64,000 nt of DNA, from assembly GCA_025330725.1 (NCBI GenBank), contig JAIWND010000003.1:1116001-1180000 (forward strand). The letters run 5' to 3'. The translations under genes were made by a program, and so were the position numbers. Below, piece by piece: positions 33,849-44,830 of the stretch. The notes under the pieces are model-generated. The model was not told the DNA's origin, made no database searches, and was given only the letters and a program-made list of their open reading frames with translations. Position 1 is the stretch's first letter; each line of letters begins with the position of its first letter. This stretch comes from Chlamydoabsidia padenii (Eukaryota; Mucoromycota; Mucoromycetes; Mucorales; Cunninghamellaceae).

Positions 33849-35102
33849 ATGCCCCCTTTTGTTGAACACGAAGGCAAAGACCCCTTGGCGACCAGCACTT
33901 CCGATCTCACCAAACAAGTCGTATCACCACTTGGCACACCTGAACCTGAACAAGCACCTACTCATCCCGACTACCGTGCCCCACTCTATCAAGGCAGTTG
34001 GAAACGATCAATACCTGGACGAGACGTCGGCTTTGCCCAAGATGACATGGATGAGCCTCATCTGAAACGCAAGCACACCATTCTTCGTGCCCATCCTCAG
34101 GTGGAAAAGCTTTATGGTACAGATAGTCGGACATTTTATGTGACGGTGGCGATCAACACGGTGCAACTCGGTCTGGCGTGGTACTTTGGACACCACTCGA
34201 CAACCTGGTGGACATTTGCCTTGACGACCTATTTTGTGGGCGGGACAATGACAGCCATGTTGGGTGTGGTCATTCACGAAGCATGCCATAGTCTCATCTT
34301 TGAAACCAAATGGTTGAATCGGTACGCGGGTTTGTTTGCCAACATCTGTCTGCCCGTGCCAATTGCTCAATCCTTCCGTCGGTATCATATTGAACATCAT
34401 ACGTGGCAAGGTGTGGATGGAATGGACCCTGATTTGCCGTTGGAATGGGAACAAACCTTGATCAAAGGGAATGCATTGACGAAATTGCTATGGGTGATGA
34501 TTTATCCCGTGATGTATGTGGTCCGTGGTGCTGTCATGCAAAAGGATCGCAACTTGACACCTTCCAAATGGGAAATCATCAATGTCATCTTCTCGGTGGT
34601 GTCGGATTATATCATTTATCGTGTGTGTGGCCCCGTTGGCTTGCTCTATCTTTTGCTCTCTTTATGGACTGGTTATTCTCTTCATCCTGGTGCTGCTCAC
34701 TTTATTCAAGAACATTATACGTTTGATGATGGTCAAGAGACTTACTCGTATTATGGTATTTTGAATGTACCCTTTATGAATATTGGGTATCATAATGAAC
34801 ACCATGATTTCCAAAAGGTAAAACGCTCTTGTATGAAAACAACCCATCATTAATCTCTTTCTCAATAGATTCCTTGGACTAAACTCCCTGCATTGAAATC
34901 GGTGGCCAAAGAATACTATGATCAACTCTCTTATCATACATCTTGGGTCATGGTTCATTGGAAATTCATCACTCAATCCACCATTGGGCCTCAATCTCGA
35001 GTGATACGTGACTACAGTACCTTCAAATGGGGACGCTCTCTCTTGGGTAAAATCAAGGTGTTTGAAGAAAATCAATTGGCCAACAGCAAAAAGCAACAAT
35101 GA
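33849..35102 (+). CDS. sphingolipid delta(4)-desaturase
   Basis: ER membrane di-iron enzyme that introduces the 4,5-trans double bond in (dihydro)ceramide. Exons 33849-34817 and 34869-35102 give 400 residues. Three histidine boxes are present: HEACH (143-147), HIEHH (180-184) and HNEHH (315-319). QGVDGMDPDLPLEWE after box 2, and HPGAAHFIQEHY plus YYGILNVPFMNIGYHNEHHD, are diagnostic of the DES1/DEGS family rather than acyl-lipid delta-12 desaturases. Hydrophobic spans flank the boxes. The N-terminal 80 residues are a hydrophilic extension. The product would feed glucosylceramide synthesis. Confidence 0.94.
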
Positions 35103-35193
35103 ACAAGCTTTTCCTTATTTTGACTAGTATAGATTCTTAAATTGTATAGCTCTTCCTCTCTCTTCCTCTCTTTGACTTATAAAATAAAAAAAT

Positions 35194-35208
35194 GGCGGGA
35201 TTTGAAAA
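35194..35208 (+). promoter_or_regulatory. GGCGGGATTTGAAAA element (2OG oxygenase)
   Basis: Consensus copy 78 bp upstream of the start. Confidence 0.65.
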
Positions 35209-35285
35209 TGTCTTTATCTTTTTTTTTTTTTTTTTTTTATATAGGATTCCTCTTCTTCACTTCTTTCTCTTTTTTTACACGAAAG

Positions 35286-36005
35286 ATGGCGAAATCGAAA
35301 AAGAAATCAACACAACAACAACAACAGCAGCAATCCAACGACACGACGGTAATACCTGCCTTCCCACGATTGACACCTAAATCTCATCTCACTGTGACAG
35401 AACTCGAACGCCATCAGATCTACTTGATTCCCCAATTCTTCACTCTCAAAGAATGTCAATCGTTAATCACCTATTTCGACACCCATCTCAGGCCTCAAAC
35501 CGTCCCTTCCACCATTAAAAAAGGCGAGGCGTATCGTAACAATGACCGACAATCCCTTTACGACCCCACCCTGGCGGACATGATCTGGACCCACATGTTG
35601 TCAACGGTGTGTGGCACAGAACAAGGTATTCACAGCGTCTCTTTACCTCGAAGGCCGTGTGGGTTAAACAGCAATTTGCGGATATATCGGTACCGACCTG
35701 GACAACGGTTTGAAGCGCATTACGATGATTCAGTCAAGGATGCGGCGACTGGCCATTGGACGGACTGGACCCTCTTGATCTATTTGAATGGTGGTGACGA
35801 TGGACTCCAAGGTGGCGAAACTGTGTTTTATAAAGATGATATGGGGAAAAAGAAGAAGACAAGGCTCGAAGCTTTGGCGGTGGTGCGTCCTGAACCTGGC
35901 CTGGCTCTCCTACATCGTCATGGTCAACATTGTCTCTTGCATGAAGCTCTGGAAGTGACGCATGGATCAAAATGGGTTTTACGGTCGGATGTCTTGATTG
36001 GTTAG
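35286..36005 (+). CDS. 2-oxoglutarate/Fe(II) oxygenase, prolyl-hydroxylase fold
   Basis: A single exon encodes 239 residues. The start is MAKSKKKSTQQQ after the T tract and leader; the open frame upstream is untranslated leader. A Lys/Gln-rich N-terminus is followed by the P4Hc-type domain: LRIYRYRPGQRFEAHYDDS carries the HxD iron ligands (His-Tyr-Asp), TDWTLLIYLNGG and GGETVFY form the core, and the distal His is in HEALEVTHGSKWVLRSDV with the 2OG-binding Arg. The set resembles small fungal prolyl 4-hydroxylase-like enzymes; the substrate is unknown. GGCGGGATTTGAAAA lies 78 bp upstream. It is only 183 bp past the desaturase stop, so the element is nearly at the upstream gene's 3' end. Confidence 0.88.
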   Translation: MAKSKKKSTQQQQQQQSNDTTVIPAFPRLTPKSHLTVTELERHQIYLIPQFFTLKECQSLITYFDTHLRPQTVPSTIKKGEAYRNNDRQSLYDPTLADMIWTHMLSTVCGTEQGIHSVSLPRRPCGLNSNLRIYRYRPGQRFEAHYDDSVKDAATGHWTDWTLLIYLNGGDDGLQGGETVFYKDDMGKKKKTRLEALAVVRPEPGLALLHRHGQHCLLHEALEVTHGSKWVLRSDVLIG

Positions 36006-36455
36006 GAATAGATATTGTTTGATAGGAATAGATTTTTTTGTTGTTTGATAATAAAAAATGTGATATAATCAAAAATGATCAAGTGATGAAATCAAGCAAG
36101 TTTAAAACAGGGAATGTTTTGATCGTCTTCTAAAAAAGGATATGTCTTACAAATAACAAACAAGACTTTACTACTTACAATGCTTTACTTATGTGTGTGT
36201 ACATATACTCTTCTAGTCCTGATAGATACGTACCATCGACATTCTTATTAGAAGTACAACATTTCAATCAAGACAGTCAGGTACCTTATGTTGAGGAAAT
36301 CAATGGTGCCTTTTTTTTTTTTTTTTTTTTTTTTACGCCCAGCGGGATTTCAAAAAAGAAGGGGGAGGAGGGGTGGCATGACCGATTTCTTTTATTCCTC
36401 TTTCTTTCTCTCTATTCTCTTTCTCTTTCTTTTATTTCTTTTTCTCACACCAGAA
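36006..36455. other. intergenic; forkhead promoter
   Basis: 3' UTR of the oxygenase (AATAAAAAA near 36049), a T tract at 36311-36334, GCGGGATTTCAAAA at 36342-36355 and a CT-rich leader. Confidence 0.55.
36342..36355 (+). promoter_or_regulatory. GCGGGATTTCAAAA element (forkhead)
   Basis: Variant with TTTCAAA, 101 bp upstream of the start. Confidence 0.6.
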
Positions 36456-37643
36456 ATGAATCCTTCAACAAAGAAGGATACCACACAACAAACACTTGTC
36501 AACATGGGCTTACTCTCTAGTTTCTCCATCACCGAGACGGTATTCCACCCTCCACCTCCACCTCCACCCACTACCAGTCGTCCACCAATCAAGTTTAAAA
36601 TGGAATCCATCGGCATCCCACCTGCTCATGACGATGACTGGGACCAATGTCCTGCTCGTACTCGAACCATCTGGCCAAAACAACTCGTACCGTGGTGGCA
36701 ACCTAATCAACCGACAGATAAACCTCCTTATACCTATGCGACATTGGTCGCTTTTGCCATTCTGATCAGTCCTGACGGTCGACTCTTGTTGAATGATATC
36801 TATCGTTGGATTTCTCAGACTTATCCTTATTATGTCATTAATCAACGTGGTTGGCAGGTAAAAGGCAAAATAAAAAGAATTTCTCTCTCTGTCTCTTTAC
36901 TCACATTTATGTAGAACTCTATTCGGCATAATCTGTCTTTAAACAAGCAATGGTTTCAAAAAGTGGACCGAAGACCCACCCAAGCGAATCCAGGTAAAGG
37001 GTGTTATTGGACATTGGTGCCTGGTTCAGAACAAGCATTTATTGATACTATCACTCACGGCAGTCATGATACTACCATTGGCACCACCACCACCATGAAA
37101 ATCACTCGACCTCACGATTATAATCCTCACCATTCACCTGTCACTACTAAACCACCTGTTTTAGGACCCATGTATACCACTTTTCGAATGACCACTGGCA
37201 ATCCGAAAAGAAAACGACAACCACAACCACAACAATCCAACAAACGTATCAAAAAGGTGGATGATGATGCACAATCGGAATGTGATTCAGGAGTGGATGT
37301 CGGTTGTCTTGATAATGATATCAATAACAAGAAAACAATGGCTCTTGATATACCGGTGGAATACAATATCTTGGATCATTTCTTGGACCAGTTGCCTTTA
37401 CCCGATCAACCTCTCGATGGATTCTTGGATTATTACCCTACGGATGACTTTTTTTACTTGCCAGAAAATGATGTCGTGTATCCTACCTTGTTGACCTCCA
37501 GCTTTGAACCAGCGGTGAACAAAGATTTTCCTTTGGTGATTCATTTGAATGGGGATGATATTGCCGATCAATACTTGACTTTTGACGACGAAGACGATAA
37601 GGTGTCTCTTGGCCTTATACCCCTGGATCCAATCATTCTTTAG
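36456..37643 (+). CDS. forkhead-box transcription factor
   Basis: Nuclear winged-helix DNA-binding protein. Exons 36456-36857 and 36915-37643 give 376 residues. The forkhead domain at about residues 88-175 starts KPPYTYATLVAFAILIS, continues LLLNDIYRWISQTYPYY and, across the intron, NSIRHNLSLNKQWFQKV, ending PGKGCYWTLVPGSE. The intron falls inside recognition helix 3, right before NSIRHNLS. A basic nuclear-localisation-like segment (PKRKRQPQPQQSNKRIKK) follows, then an acidic C-terminal half that may activate transcription. I cannot assign it to a specific fungal Fkh or Hcm1 group. Confidence 0.93.
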
Positions 37644-37909
37644 CCCTGTTTTTACTTGGTTTATTACTTATTTTATTAACATGTACCAGTTGTATTTGTC
37701 TTTAGTTTTATCTGGCTTTTTTTATTATTATTATATTTTATACATATAGTTCCCTCCCCTTTTTATTTATATACATATGTTTATATCATGACACTGTAGT
37801 CTATAGTATTCCCCCCCCCTTCTACTTCCTCCATATTAAAATCAATAAAGTCCAATTGTTTTATTTAATTTGTTCAAAATAATAATACAGCTATTTTATT
37901 TGGTATATA

Positions 37910-39057
37910 TTAGTAACAATCCAACAAGTGAGCATCATCTGTCGGATCGGTGCGTTGAGTCATCATTGTTGGACTGATCTCGAAGGCTTCTTGATACAAG
38001 TCTTCAGGATCGATGGTTCGTTTGAGATGCTGCAGATCCAATTCAGTCAATTGTTTCATAAATACCACATCTTCTTCATCCTCCATAAAAGGTCGTTTTT
38101 TATCCACCTCCAAGGTTGTGGTTGCAGTGGTGGCCAAGATGCGTTCAATCACCTTGATCGCTTCCAATCTTACCATTCGTTGTCCATCCTTGACCTAATA
38201 ATATGTATATGAGTGAATATATGTGTATAAAGAGGATGGAATTTCTTACAGATTCCAGTAACCAGTGATCACCCTGCAGGGTATAAAAATAGGAAGGGAG
38301 TGGGTTGCTTGAAGTATGTCGTTTGTTTTGTTCTTTTTCATGTAGTTTGAGTTGCCATAAATGATCAAGTAGTTGACATAATCGGATACGCACTTCAATA
38401 TCATCATCATTCATTAACATGGCCAATGTATCAGAGCTATCATAAGAAGAGTATATGAGTGAGTATCCCTTTCTTTTTATTTTTCCTAATTCTGTTACCT
38501 GAGACATTCTTTTTGGTCGATAGTATCTGGTCCAGTCAGTAATAGCCCTTCACATGACCGATGTGCTACCAGACAGCTCATGGCATCCAATGTGGCTCGG
38601 CGGACAAATGCTTCTGTATCATAAAGTAAGTGAGGTAGAGTTCTTGACAAGTTGCGCAATCGTTCGTGTTGTTGAATAAAAAGCCATCCCGATCCTGTCT
38701 TCATCATCATCTACAAATAAATCATTATCATTAGTTCTAATCCTTCTTGTTTTGGGCTAAGAGAGAGATTAATTTTACCTGGACAGTTTTCAAAGCGGAG
38801 GCACGTACATAAGGTTCTTGATCTTTGATACGGTCGAGAACCAATAGCGGAAGGTCAAGTGAGATGGCAAAATTCATCTTGTTCTATTAAAAGTATGACA
38901 AGTTGGTGATCTCCTTTTCTTTCTAGACTTTTATACATTACCCCATCTTTTGATGTAAATAGCCCACACACAAATTCAATCATGGCGTCACGGACGTCCC
39001 ATTCAACGTCAGCAAATTTGATTCGAATTGCAGCCATCAAGAGTCGTTTCAGCTTCT

Positions 39058-39125
<68 letters not shown>

Positions 39126-41069
39126 ATTAGTATCACTCGTTTTTCTTCTTCTTCTTGTAGATTACCTGATCATGTAGGAGATAAGATTCAAATGACCTGT
39201 GAGCCAACAGTTCATCCAATGTAGATAGTACCAGAATCAAATTCTGACTATCCAATCCGTCATTGTCCATCAGATCAATCAAGAGAGTCATAAACTAGAT
39301 AAAACAAAACAGTAGGAAGTGAGGGGGAATTCTTTTATTGTTGTTGTTGTTTACCTTGTAAAAGACTGGCTGTAATTCCATTGAAGACATCATTTTGGAT
39401 TGACAATGTAATGAGGTAATGATCAGTTGTAAACATACTTTCAATAGTCGTTGGTCGCTATTAAAAGAAGGAGTGGACAGGACTTGTAACCCCACTTCCA
39501 AAAGATCGCCAATCTACAACGAAATATCATATCAGCTGATGTTTTCCTTTTCTAATATTTTACCTTGAGTTCAGATGGAAACATAGCTAAAAGGGAATGT
39601 AACGTGCGGATGATAACTTGAAGTAATTTTCGTTGCAAAAAGACGGGCCGATTGGACTTTTGCATGAATTCCGCCACCTGTATTAAAAATATCACATGAG
39701 TCGGGGATTTAGGAAGGGGTTTTGCATGAATCTTACCTTTTCCGCCTGGTTGCTATTGGTTACGCAGGTACTGAATAATAGCATCAATATGTCCTTGCAA
39801 GCTATAACCTGGTTTGTGATAAATGGTGTCACGGGTTGTTGTCGTACCAAGAGTTCCAGAGAGACTTGTAAGATTTCGACTCCGGTACACACATCGTCCA
39901 TGTTGGCAGGGCGTAGAATTATCATATTGGTATAGATCTCCTTGATAAAAGCATATGTTTCCTCCAATCCACCATCATCAGAGTTGGTCAATAGTTGTAT
40001 GGGTGAGGGTGAGTGTCGGAATAAGGTACATAGGATTTCAATCACTCGTTTTCGGACAAGTCGGTTGCTAGTTTTTAGTTGCACCAGGTGAGGTAAGGCG
40101 GTTAACTATGTTAATAAGAGAAAGTGAGTTACATTTAAACCTACCACTCATTCTTAATTTTTACCAAATGAGTGCGGGCCAGATAGTGATAGACAGAGGG
40201 ACAAGTGGAATTGGCAAAGGTCCAGCAGAATTCCAAAGCAGCCATCAGTAAAGCCGAATGATCTTGTTGTTCCAAGAAATGTTTGATTGGTACCGAAGGA
40301 TCCATATGTTGACATAATTGTTCACACTGTATGGATTGTTTTTCTTGTTCCATCAATGCCAAGTAAAACCGACATCCTTGAGTCACCACCTAACAAATGG
40401 TAAAAACAGTCAACAAGTCATTCAAATCAAGATGGAGAGAGAGAGAAGGTATACTTACGTAAATACTTTCATCCATTAAAGATAAAGCAATAAATGACTT
40501 GACTTTATCATTTTGTAGCAGCCTAAAAGAAGAAGAACAAGAAGATATTATTAAGGGGAAGAAGAGTAAAGAAGAAGTTGCTTACCAATTTATGCCCAGT
40601 GGGATTTGAATCAAACCTTGACAAGCCTCCAAACAAGCAAATCGTAAAGCAGGTTCCGATGTTCGTAAACCAGACACCATCAGAGTCAACAAAGAGTTGT
40701 GGTGTTGTTCCAATTGCACAAAAAGATCATTGTCACCACTTTTAGAGATCCATTTGCCCAATAATCGCATACAGAGTGAGAACACACGATAATCTTGATC
40801 AGGTTGTTGACAGGCCTACAGTATATCAACTACATTGAGACTTGGGGGGGGGGGGTTTCCTTTTCATTCGTGTTCCTTTTTACCTGTTGCAAGATCGCCA
40901 AACCTTGCCAATCGACTAGATACTGCGTGTGTGTAGGGTCGCTGTCGAGGAAGCCGATCAAAATGGTGAGCACTTTTTCATACAAGGTATCGTCCACAAT
41001 GGTTTTAGACATTAGAGGAATGGCACGCACAAGGTGCTCTACACGTTCCACCGATTCGTCTGGATCCAT
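37910..41069 (-). CDS. BRAT1-like HEAT-repeat protein
   Basis: Homologue of animal BRAT1, a HEAT-repeat partner of the Integrator endonuclease INTS11. Thirteen exons: 40884-41069, 40586-40815, 40459-40522, 40165-40389, 39737-40105, 39564-39677, 39355-39513, 39166-39294, 38942-39055, 38779-38883, 38499-38710, 38250-38433, 37910-38194; 791 residues against about 820 in human. Similarities run the whole length: the start MDPDESVERVEHL, VEWDVRDAMIEFVCGLF, QEPYVRASALKTVQMM, EAFVRRATLDAMSCL, LTELDLQHLKRTI and the end LLDCY, each matching the BRAT1 order. The terminal Cys-Tyr is the pair reported to enter the INTS11 active site in animals. The intron between exons 8 and 9 contains 65 T. It is divergent from S-formylglutathione hydrolase. 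Homology is from memory of the family, not from a search. Confidence 0.82.
39060..39124 (-). repeat. 65-base A/T homopolymer in BRAT1-like intron
   Basis: An uninterrupted run of A on the plus strand. In the sense strand of the minus-strand gene it is T65, lying directly before GCAG and the exon at 39055. It acts as an extreme polypyrimidine tract. The true length may differ because such runs are error-prone in sequencing. Confidence 0.9.
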
Positions 41070-41231
41070 TTGATAAAGTAAAAGGAAAGAAAGGCGCAAG
41101 CTGATTTTTCTTTTTTTTCTTTTTTGCAGCTTGTCGGGATTCAAACATTGAAAAGGGATTTAAGAATGAAAAAAAAAAAAAAAAAAAAAAAAAAATAGAA
41201 TCTTTTCTTTCACTTCTTCTTTCACAAAACA
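41070..41231. promoter_or_regulatory. compact divergent promoter
   Basis: The 162 bp between the BRAT1-like and S-formylglutathione hydrolase starts contain one GTCGGGATTCAAA element (41133-41145), 64 bp and 87 bp from the two ATGs, and an A tract at about 41169-41195. One element apparently serves both genes. Confidence 0.65.
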
Positions 41232-42496
41232 ATGTCCTGCAAAGAAATCGCTCGCAACAAAGCCTTTGATGGTCATGTGGTCAAATACGAACACGAATCG
41301 ACGGAACTATCCTGCAACATGAAATTCAACGTGTTTTTACCCAAGGAATCTCAACACGGTGCTATTCCTGCCATTTACTTTTTATCAGGTTTGACCTGTA
41401 CTGAAGACAACTTTATCCAAAAGAGTGCTGCTCTGGCTGAAGCAGCAAAACATGGCGTGGCTCTCATTGCTCCTGATACCTCTCCACGTAAGTAGTCTGA
41501 AGTGTTGTCTTTGACCGGTTTTTACTAATATGTCTTTATTATTATTATTAATTATAGGTGGTGCAGGTATTGAAGGTGAAGACGACTCATGGGACTTTGG
41601 CACCGGTAAGTTGGTACTATTGACAAAAGGATGGTATTAACTCACCTTTTTTTTTTTTTGGTTTTTTTTACTAACAAGGTGCTGGGTTTTATCTGGACGC
41701 CACCAATCCCAAATGGGCTAAACATTATCGCATGTATTCTTATATTACTAAAGAACTTCCTGCCTTGGTGAACAAGGCCTTACCTATTGTAAGTTCAACC
41801 TACTACAAAATGATATCATACTCACAGATCTTACTCTCTTATTTTCATAAATAGGATGGCACTAAGGTATCGATCATGGGTCATTCAATGGTAAGGTTTG
41901 GGAATATATCTATGGTATGGCGATAAAAGTAAAACTAACCCGTGATGATGGTAACTATTTAGGGTGGTCATGGTGCATTGACCATTTACTTGAAGAACTT
42001 GACTACATACAAGGTAAGTACAAGAAAAAAAAATCAGGGTACTGATCCTATTTTGTTGTATCTCTCTAGTCCGCCTCCGCCTTTTCACCCATTGCCAATC
42101 CTATCAACTGTCCTTGGGGTCAAAAAGCCTTCTCCAACTACCTCAGTGCCGATCAAAAGGAAGAATGGAAAGACTACGATACAGTGGAATTATTGAAAAA
42201 GCTGAACGATACTAAGGTCTCTGCTTTGGTGGATGTGGTAAGACGATAAAAAAAAAAAAAAGAGGACGGGGCGGATCGAAAAGGTTGAAGTAATGATAAT
42301 GTGTTATTTTATAAAGGGTACAAGTGATAACTTTTTGGAACGCGAACTCAAGATTGATACACTAAAGGAAACAGTAAAAGCTCAAGGTCAAGATTGGAAC
42401 ATTCGATATCAAGAAGGATATGATCACAGCTACTTTTTTATCTCCACTTTTATTGCTGATCACATCCAACATCATGTCAAGCATTTAAAACAATAG
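41232..42496 (+). CDS. S-formylglutathione hydrolase (esterase D)
   Basis: Cytosolic serine hydrolase that releases formate from S-formylglutathione in formaldehyde detoxification. Seven exons, 41232-41487, 41558-41605, 41679-41788, 41855-41890, 41963-42013, 42070-42237 and 42317-42496, give 282 residues, the family length. Visible are [16 protein letters not shown], the nucleophile elbow GHSMGGHGA (split by the intron after Met), [17 protein letters not shown], the Asp in GTSDNFL and the catalytic His in GYDHSYFFI. Firm assignment. Confidence 0.96.
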
Positions 42497-42558
42497 TCAA
42501 TAGTTATGGTTTAATTTGTTTATTGGTTGATATATTAAAGAATGATATGTATAGTTTT

Positions 42559-43157
42559 TTATAATCTAGAATCGACACAGAATTTGGTATGGGATCCGGT
42601 ATAGCATGGTTGTCCTTCAGTGTTGTAGATCGTCGCCGTAAGATTGGCCAAGTTTTTGCCCACACGGTGCACATTACATTCGATCCCAGTTGTTTCCCCT
42701 TCTGTTATACCTTTATAATAACTAATCACCAAATCAGTAGATACACCAAAGTGTTTCCATTTCGTCTTGCCTACATAACATATATATATATATTAGTATA
42801 GTCTTCGTATTTTTGTCTGTTTTTGCCTACCTTGATGTGCGAACACAGCAAACGAAGTACAAATGTCAATTAAAGTCGCCACACAACCACCATGTATATT
42901 GCCTAAACTATCATTATAACAAATTAGTATCTCTCTCTCTTTTTTTTTTTTGGAAGGCGGGGGCGAGGGTTTACTTACTGATTACAGTGCGATGGCTTGA
43001 CATTGAATTCAAACACTATTTTTTCTGGTTGTACAGAAACCAACACCAAATCATCGTTAACATTATCACTCCAACCATGTGGCCGACCCTTATTGAAGTG
43101 ATCCAACAATGAATATAGTCTGGGGTACGCACCAGTAAAGGAAGGGCCGACTTTCAT
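42559..43157 (-). CDS. hotdog-fold thioesterase (ACOT13/PaaI-like)
   Basis: Predicted acyl-CoA thioesterase. Exons 42979-43157, 42831-42907 and 42559-42770 give 155 residues, typical of the family. The motif HLGNIHGGCVATLIDICTSF holds the catalytic HGG region and only reads in frame if the acceptor GATAG before TTTAGGC is used. The second half, DLVISYYKGITEGETTGIEC then VHRVGKNLANLTATIYN, is the expected hotdog strand order. Localisation is not evident. GTCGGGATTTGAA lies 85 bp upstream. Confidence 0.87.
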
Positions 43158-43469
43158 GTTGCTGATTAGGTGAAGAAGAAAAGGGGCAAGGCCCTGTGTA
43201 AAAAGACATGTCAGCCTAAAAACCTAAAGCTGACGACGTCTGTCGGGATTTGAATTCAATACGAGTGAAATGGAGCAATGCAAAAATGAGCCGATGGAGC
43301 CCACTGGTTGAAACCCCGCACTTGGGAAATAAAAGAGGGACCATTCCAAAGTAGTCAAGTAAATTCGAATTAAAAAATGCATCAACATTGTGTTTTATTG
43401 GTATATAAATATATATATAAAGTAGATAGACGATACTAAACTATGCCAAGTGATTACAAGATGCCTATC
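43158..43469. other. intergenic
   Basis: Thioesterase promoter with GTCGGGATTTGAA (43242-43254) and a reverse GTTGAAACCCCGC near 43308-43320, then the GH8 3' UTR. Confidence 0.5.
43242..43254 (+). promoter_or_regulatory. GTCGGGATTTGAA element (thioesterase)
   Basis: Copy 85 bp upstream of the minus-strand start. Confidence 0.6.
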
Positions 43470-44830
43470 CTAAACCTTTGCTTTTCCACTATATTGTAAA
43501 GCACAAAGCAATTCGATGGTAGGTCCTGTACAACAATCGCCCTCATAAGCATCATTCAATCTGTAATCCATTTCATTGTATCTGTCGTTCCATCCAAGGG
43601 TACCAAATAACATCCGGACAGGTGCAGTAAAAGCTTTACCGTAAGAGCCATTTCCATGACGATCACCATCCAGACTGTAATTATCATGGATCCCACCATG
43701 AGATAGTTCCCCCATAAAAAAGTTAGCCTGAGTTTCCAATAATTCTTTTAGCCGCTTGTCACCGGTGATTGCATAGTAGTAAGATAAACGCCAAGGAGTT
43801 TTACATGCATGGTTGCTAACACGATCACCGTGTTCCTTGTCCTCCACTTCGGCCACCATCGGTACGTACTTTTCAGATTTATCCAGTACCAAATAGTCCG
43901 CCAAAAGTCCAGTTTTTGGGTGTAATGCCAGCTGTTCTTCAAGTACTTTGATCATCCGTTCAATAACGAGACTCCATTCCTGTTGTCTTTCTGCATCTTC
44001 TTGTTGTAGCACCCAATACCCACCGAGAATAAAATGGCAAGGTTTGGTAAAATTATAATGTGTTTTATCAGTTTTGGCCCAATCGCCAATGAGTGGCATG
44101 TATGCATCTTGATTAAAGCAGTGTTCCCAGATACATCGCGCCAAATCGGTTGCTTCCATGCCATAGTCGATTTCACCATTGTTTCCGCCCACGGTCCATT
44201 TGTTTTTCGCAAGGAATAGAGCAGTAGCAATATCCACGTCAGCCTCCGTACTCGAAGAACCACCTCTAATAGATAACCATGGGTTAGTTAATATGAGTTT
44301 ATGTTTTAATTCATGTTTCTTACCCATGAGGCGATGGAATGAAAATCCCTTTTTTTTCCATAGACTGGTGAAAACCCATCAAGCCATTTTTGTTTCGGAA
44401 TCGTTTATAGTACCTAAATAATCCTATCATGCCATCCATTGGTTTGTGGTTAGTCATAAACTTGCTTTGGTTTCTTTTTTTCTACACTTACCATCAAAGT
44501 CAGAGCGCTGACCAAAAAAGCTGCCGCCAACATACTCAATCCTATTCGAATAGTAAATAAGAATGTTAGCTTATACAGGTAAAAAAAAATCCATGTTTTT
44601 TTTATACTTACCGTGTTCATTTGAGTAGGACACTTGTATATCATGGACCTTCCATTCAAACTTGGCCACGTAGAGACCATCTTGGTAAGTCCTGAGGAAT
44701 CTAGTATGAACAGGATGCATTGAGGTTAGACAGTGGAGTGCATGCCAAGTTTGATCACCGTTTTATACTGTCGGTCTTACCTTGTTCGCCATTGATAGTA
44801 CGCTTTCAATTTTTCGTTGAAGTTTAACAT
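43470..44830 (-). CDS. glycoside hydrolase family 8 enzyme, membrane or cytosol
   Basis: Predicted beta-glycanase of clan GH-M; chitosan is a plausible substrate in this lineage. Five exons: 44781-44830, 44612-44700, about 44488-44541, 44324-44423, 43470-44265; 362 residues. The proton-donor Glu region reads SYSNEHGLSMLAA; GH8 signature STEADVDIATALFLAKNKW; then NHACKTPWRLSYYY. The residue before ACKTPWR is Asn-His where cellulase-type GH8 has the base Asp, which would fit the chitosanase-type subgroup (inference). No signal peptide is seen. Splicing exon 3 at the strong GTAAGTG site breaks the frame; a weak GTGTAG donor 4 nt on keeps it, so either the weak site is used or the gene carries a defect. 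Minus-strand TTCAAATTCCGCC lies 76 bp upstream. Confidence 0.78.

Noticed and set aside
33849..35102. Delta-12 acyl-lipid desaturase
   Set aside because: The motifs around the second and third His boxes (GVDGMDPDLP, NVPFMNIGYHNEHH) are those of sphingolipid delta-4 desaturases.
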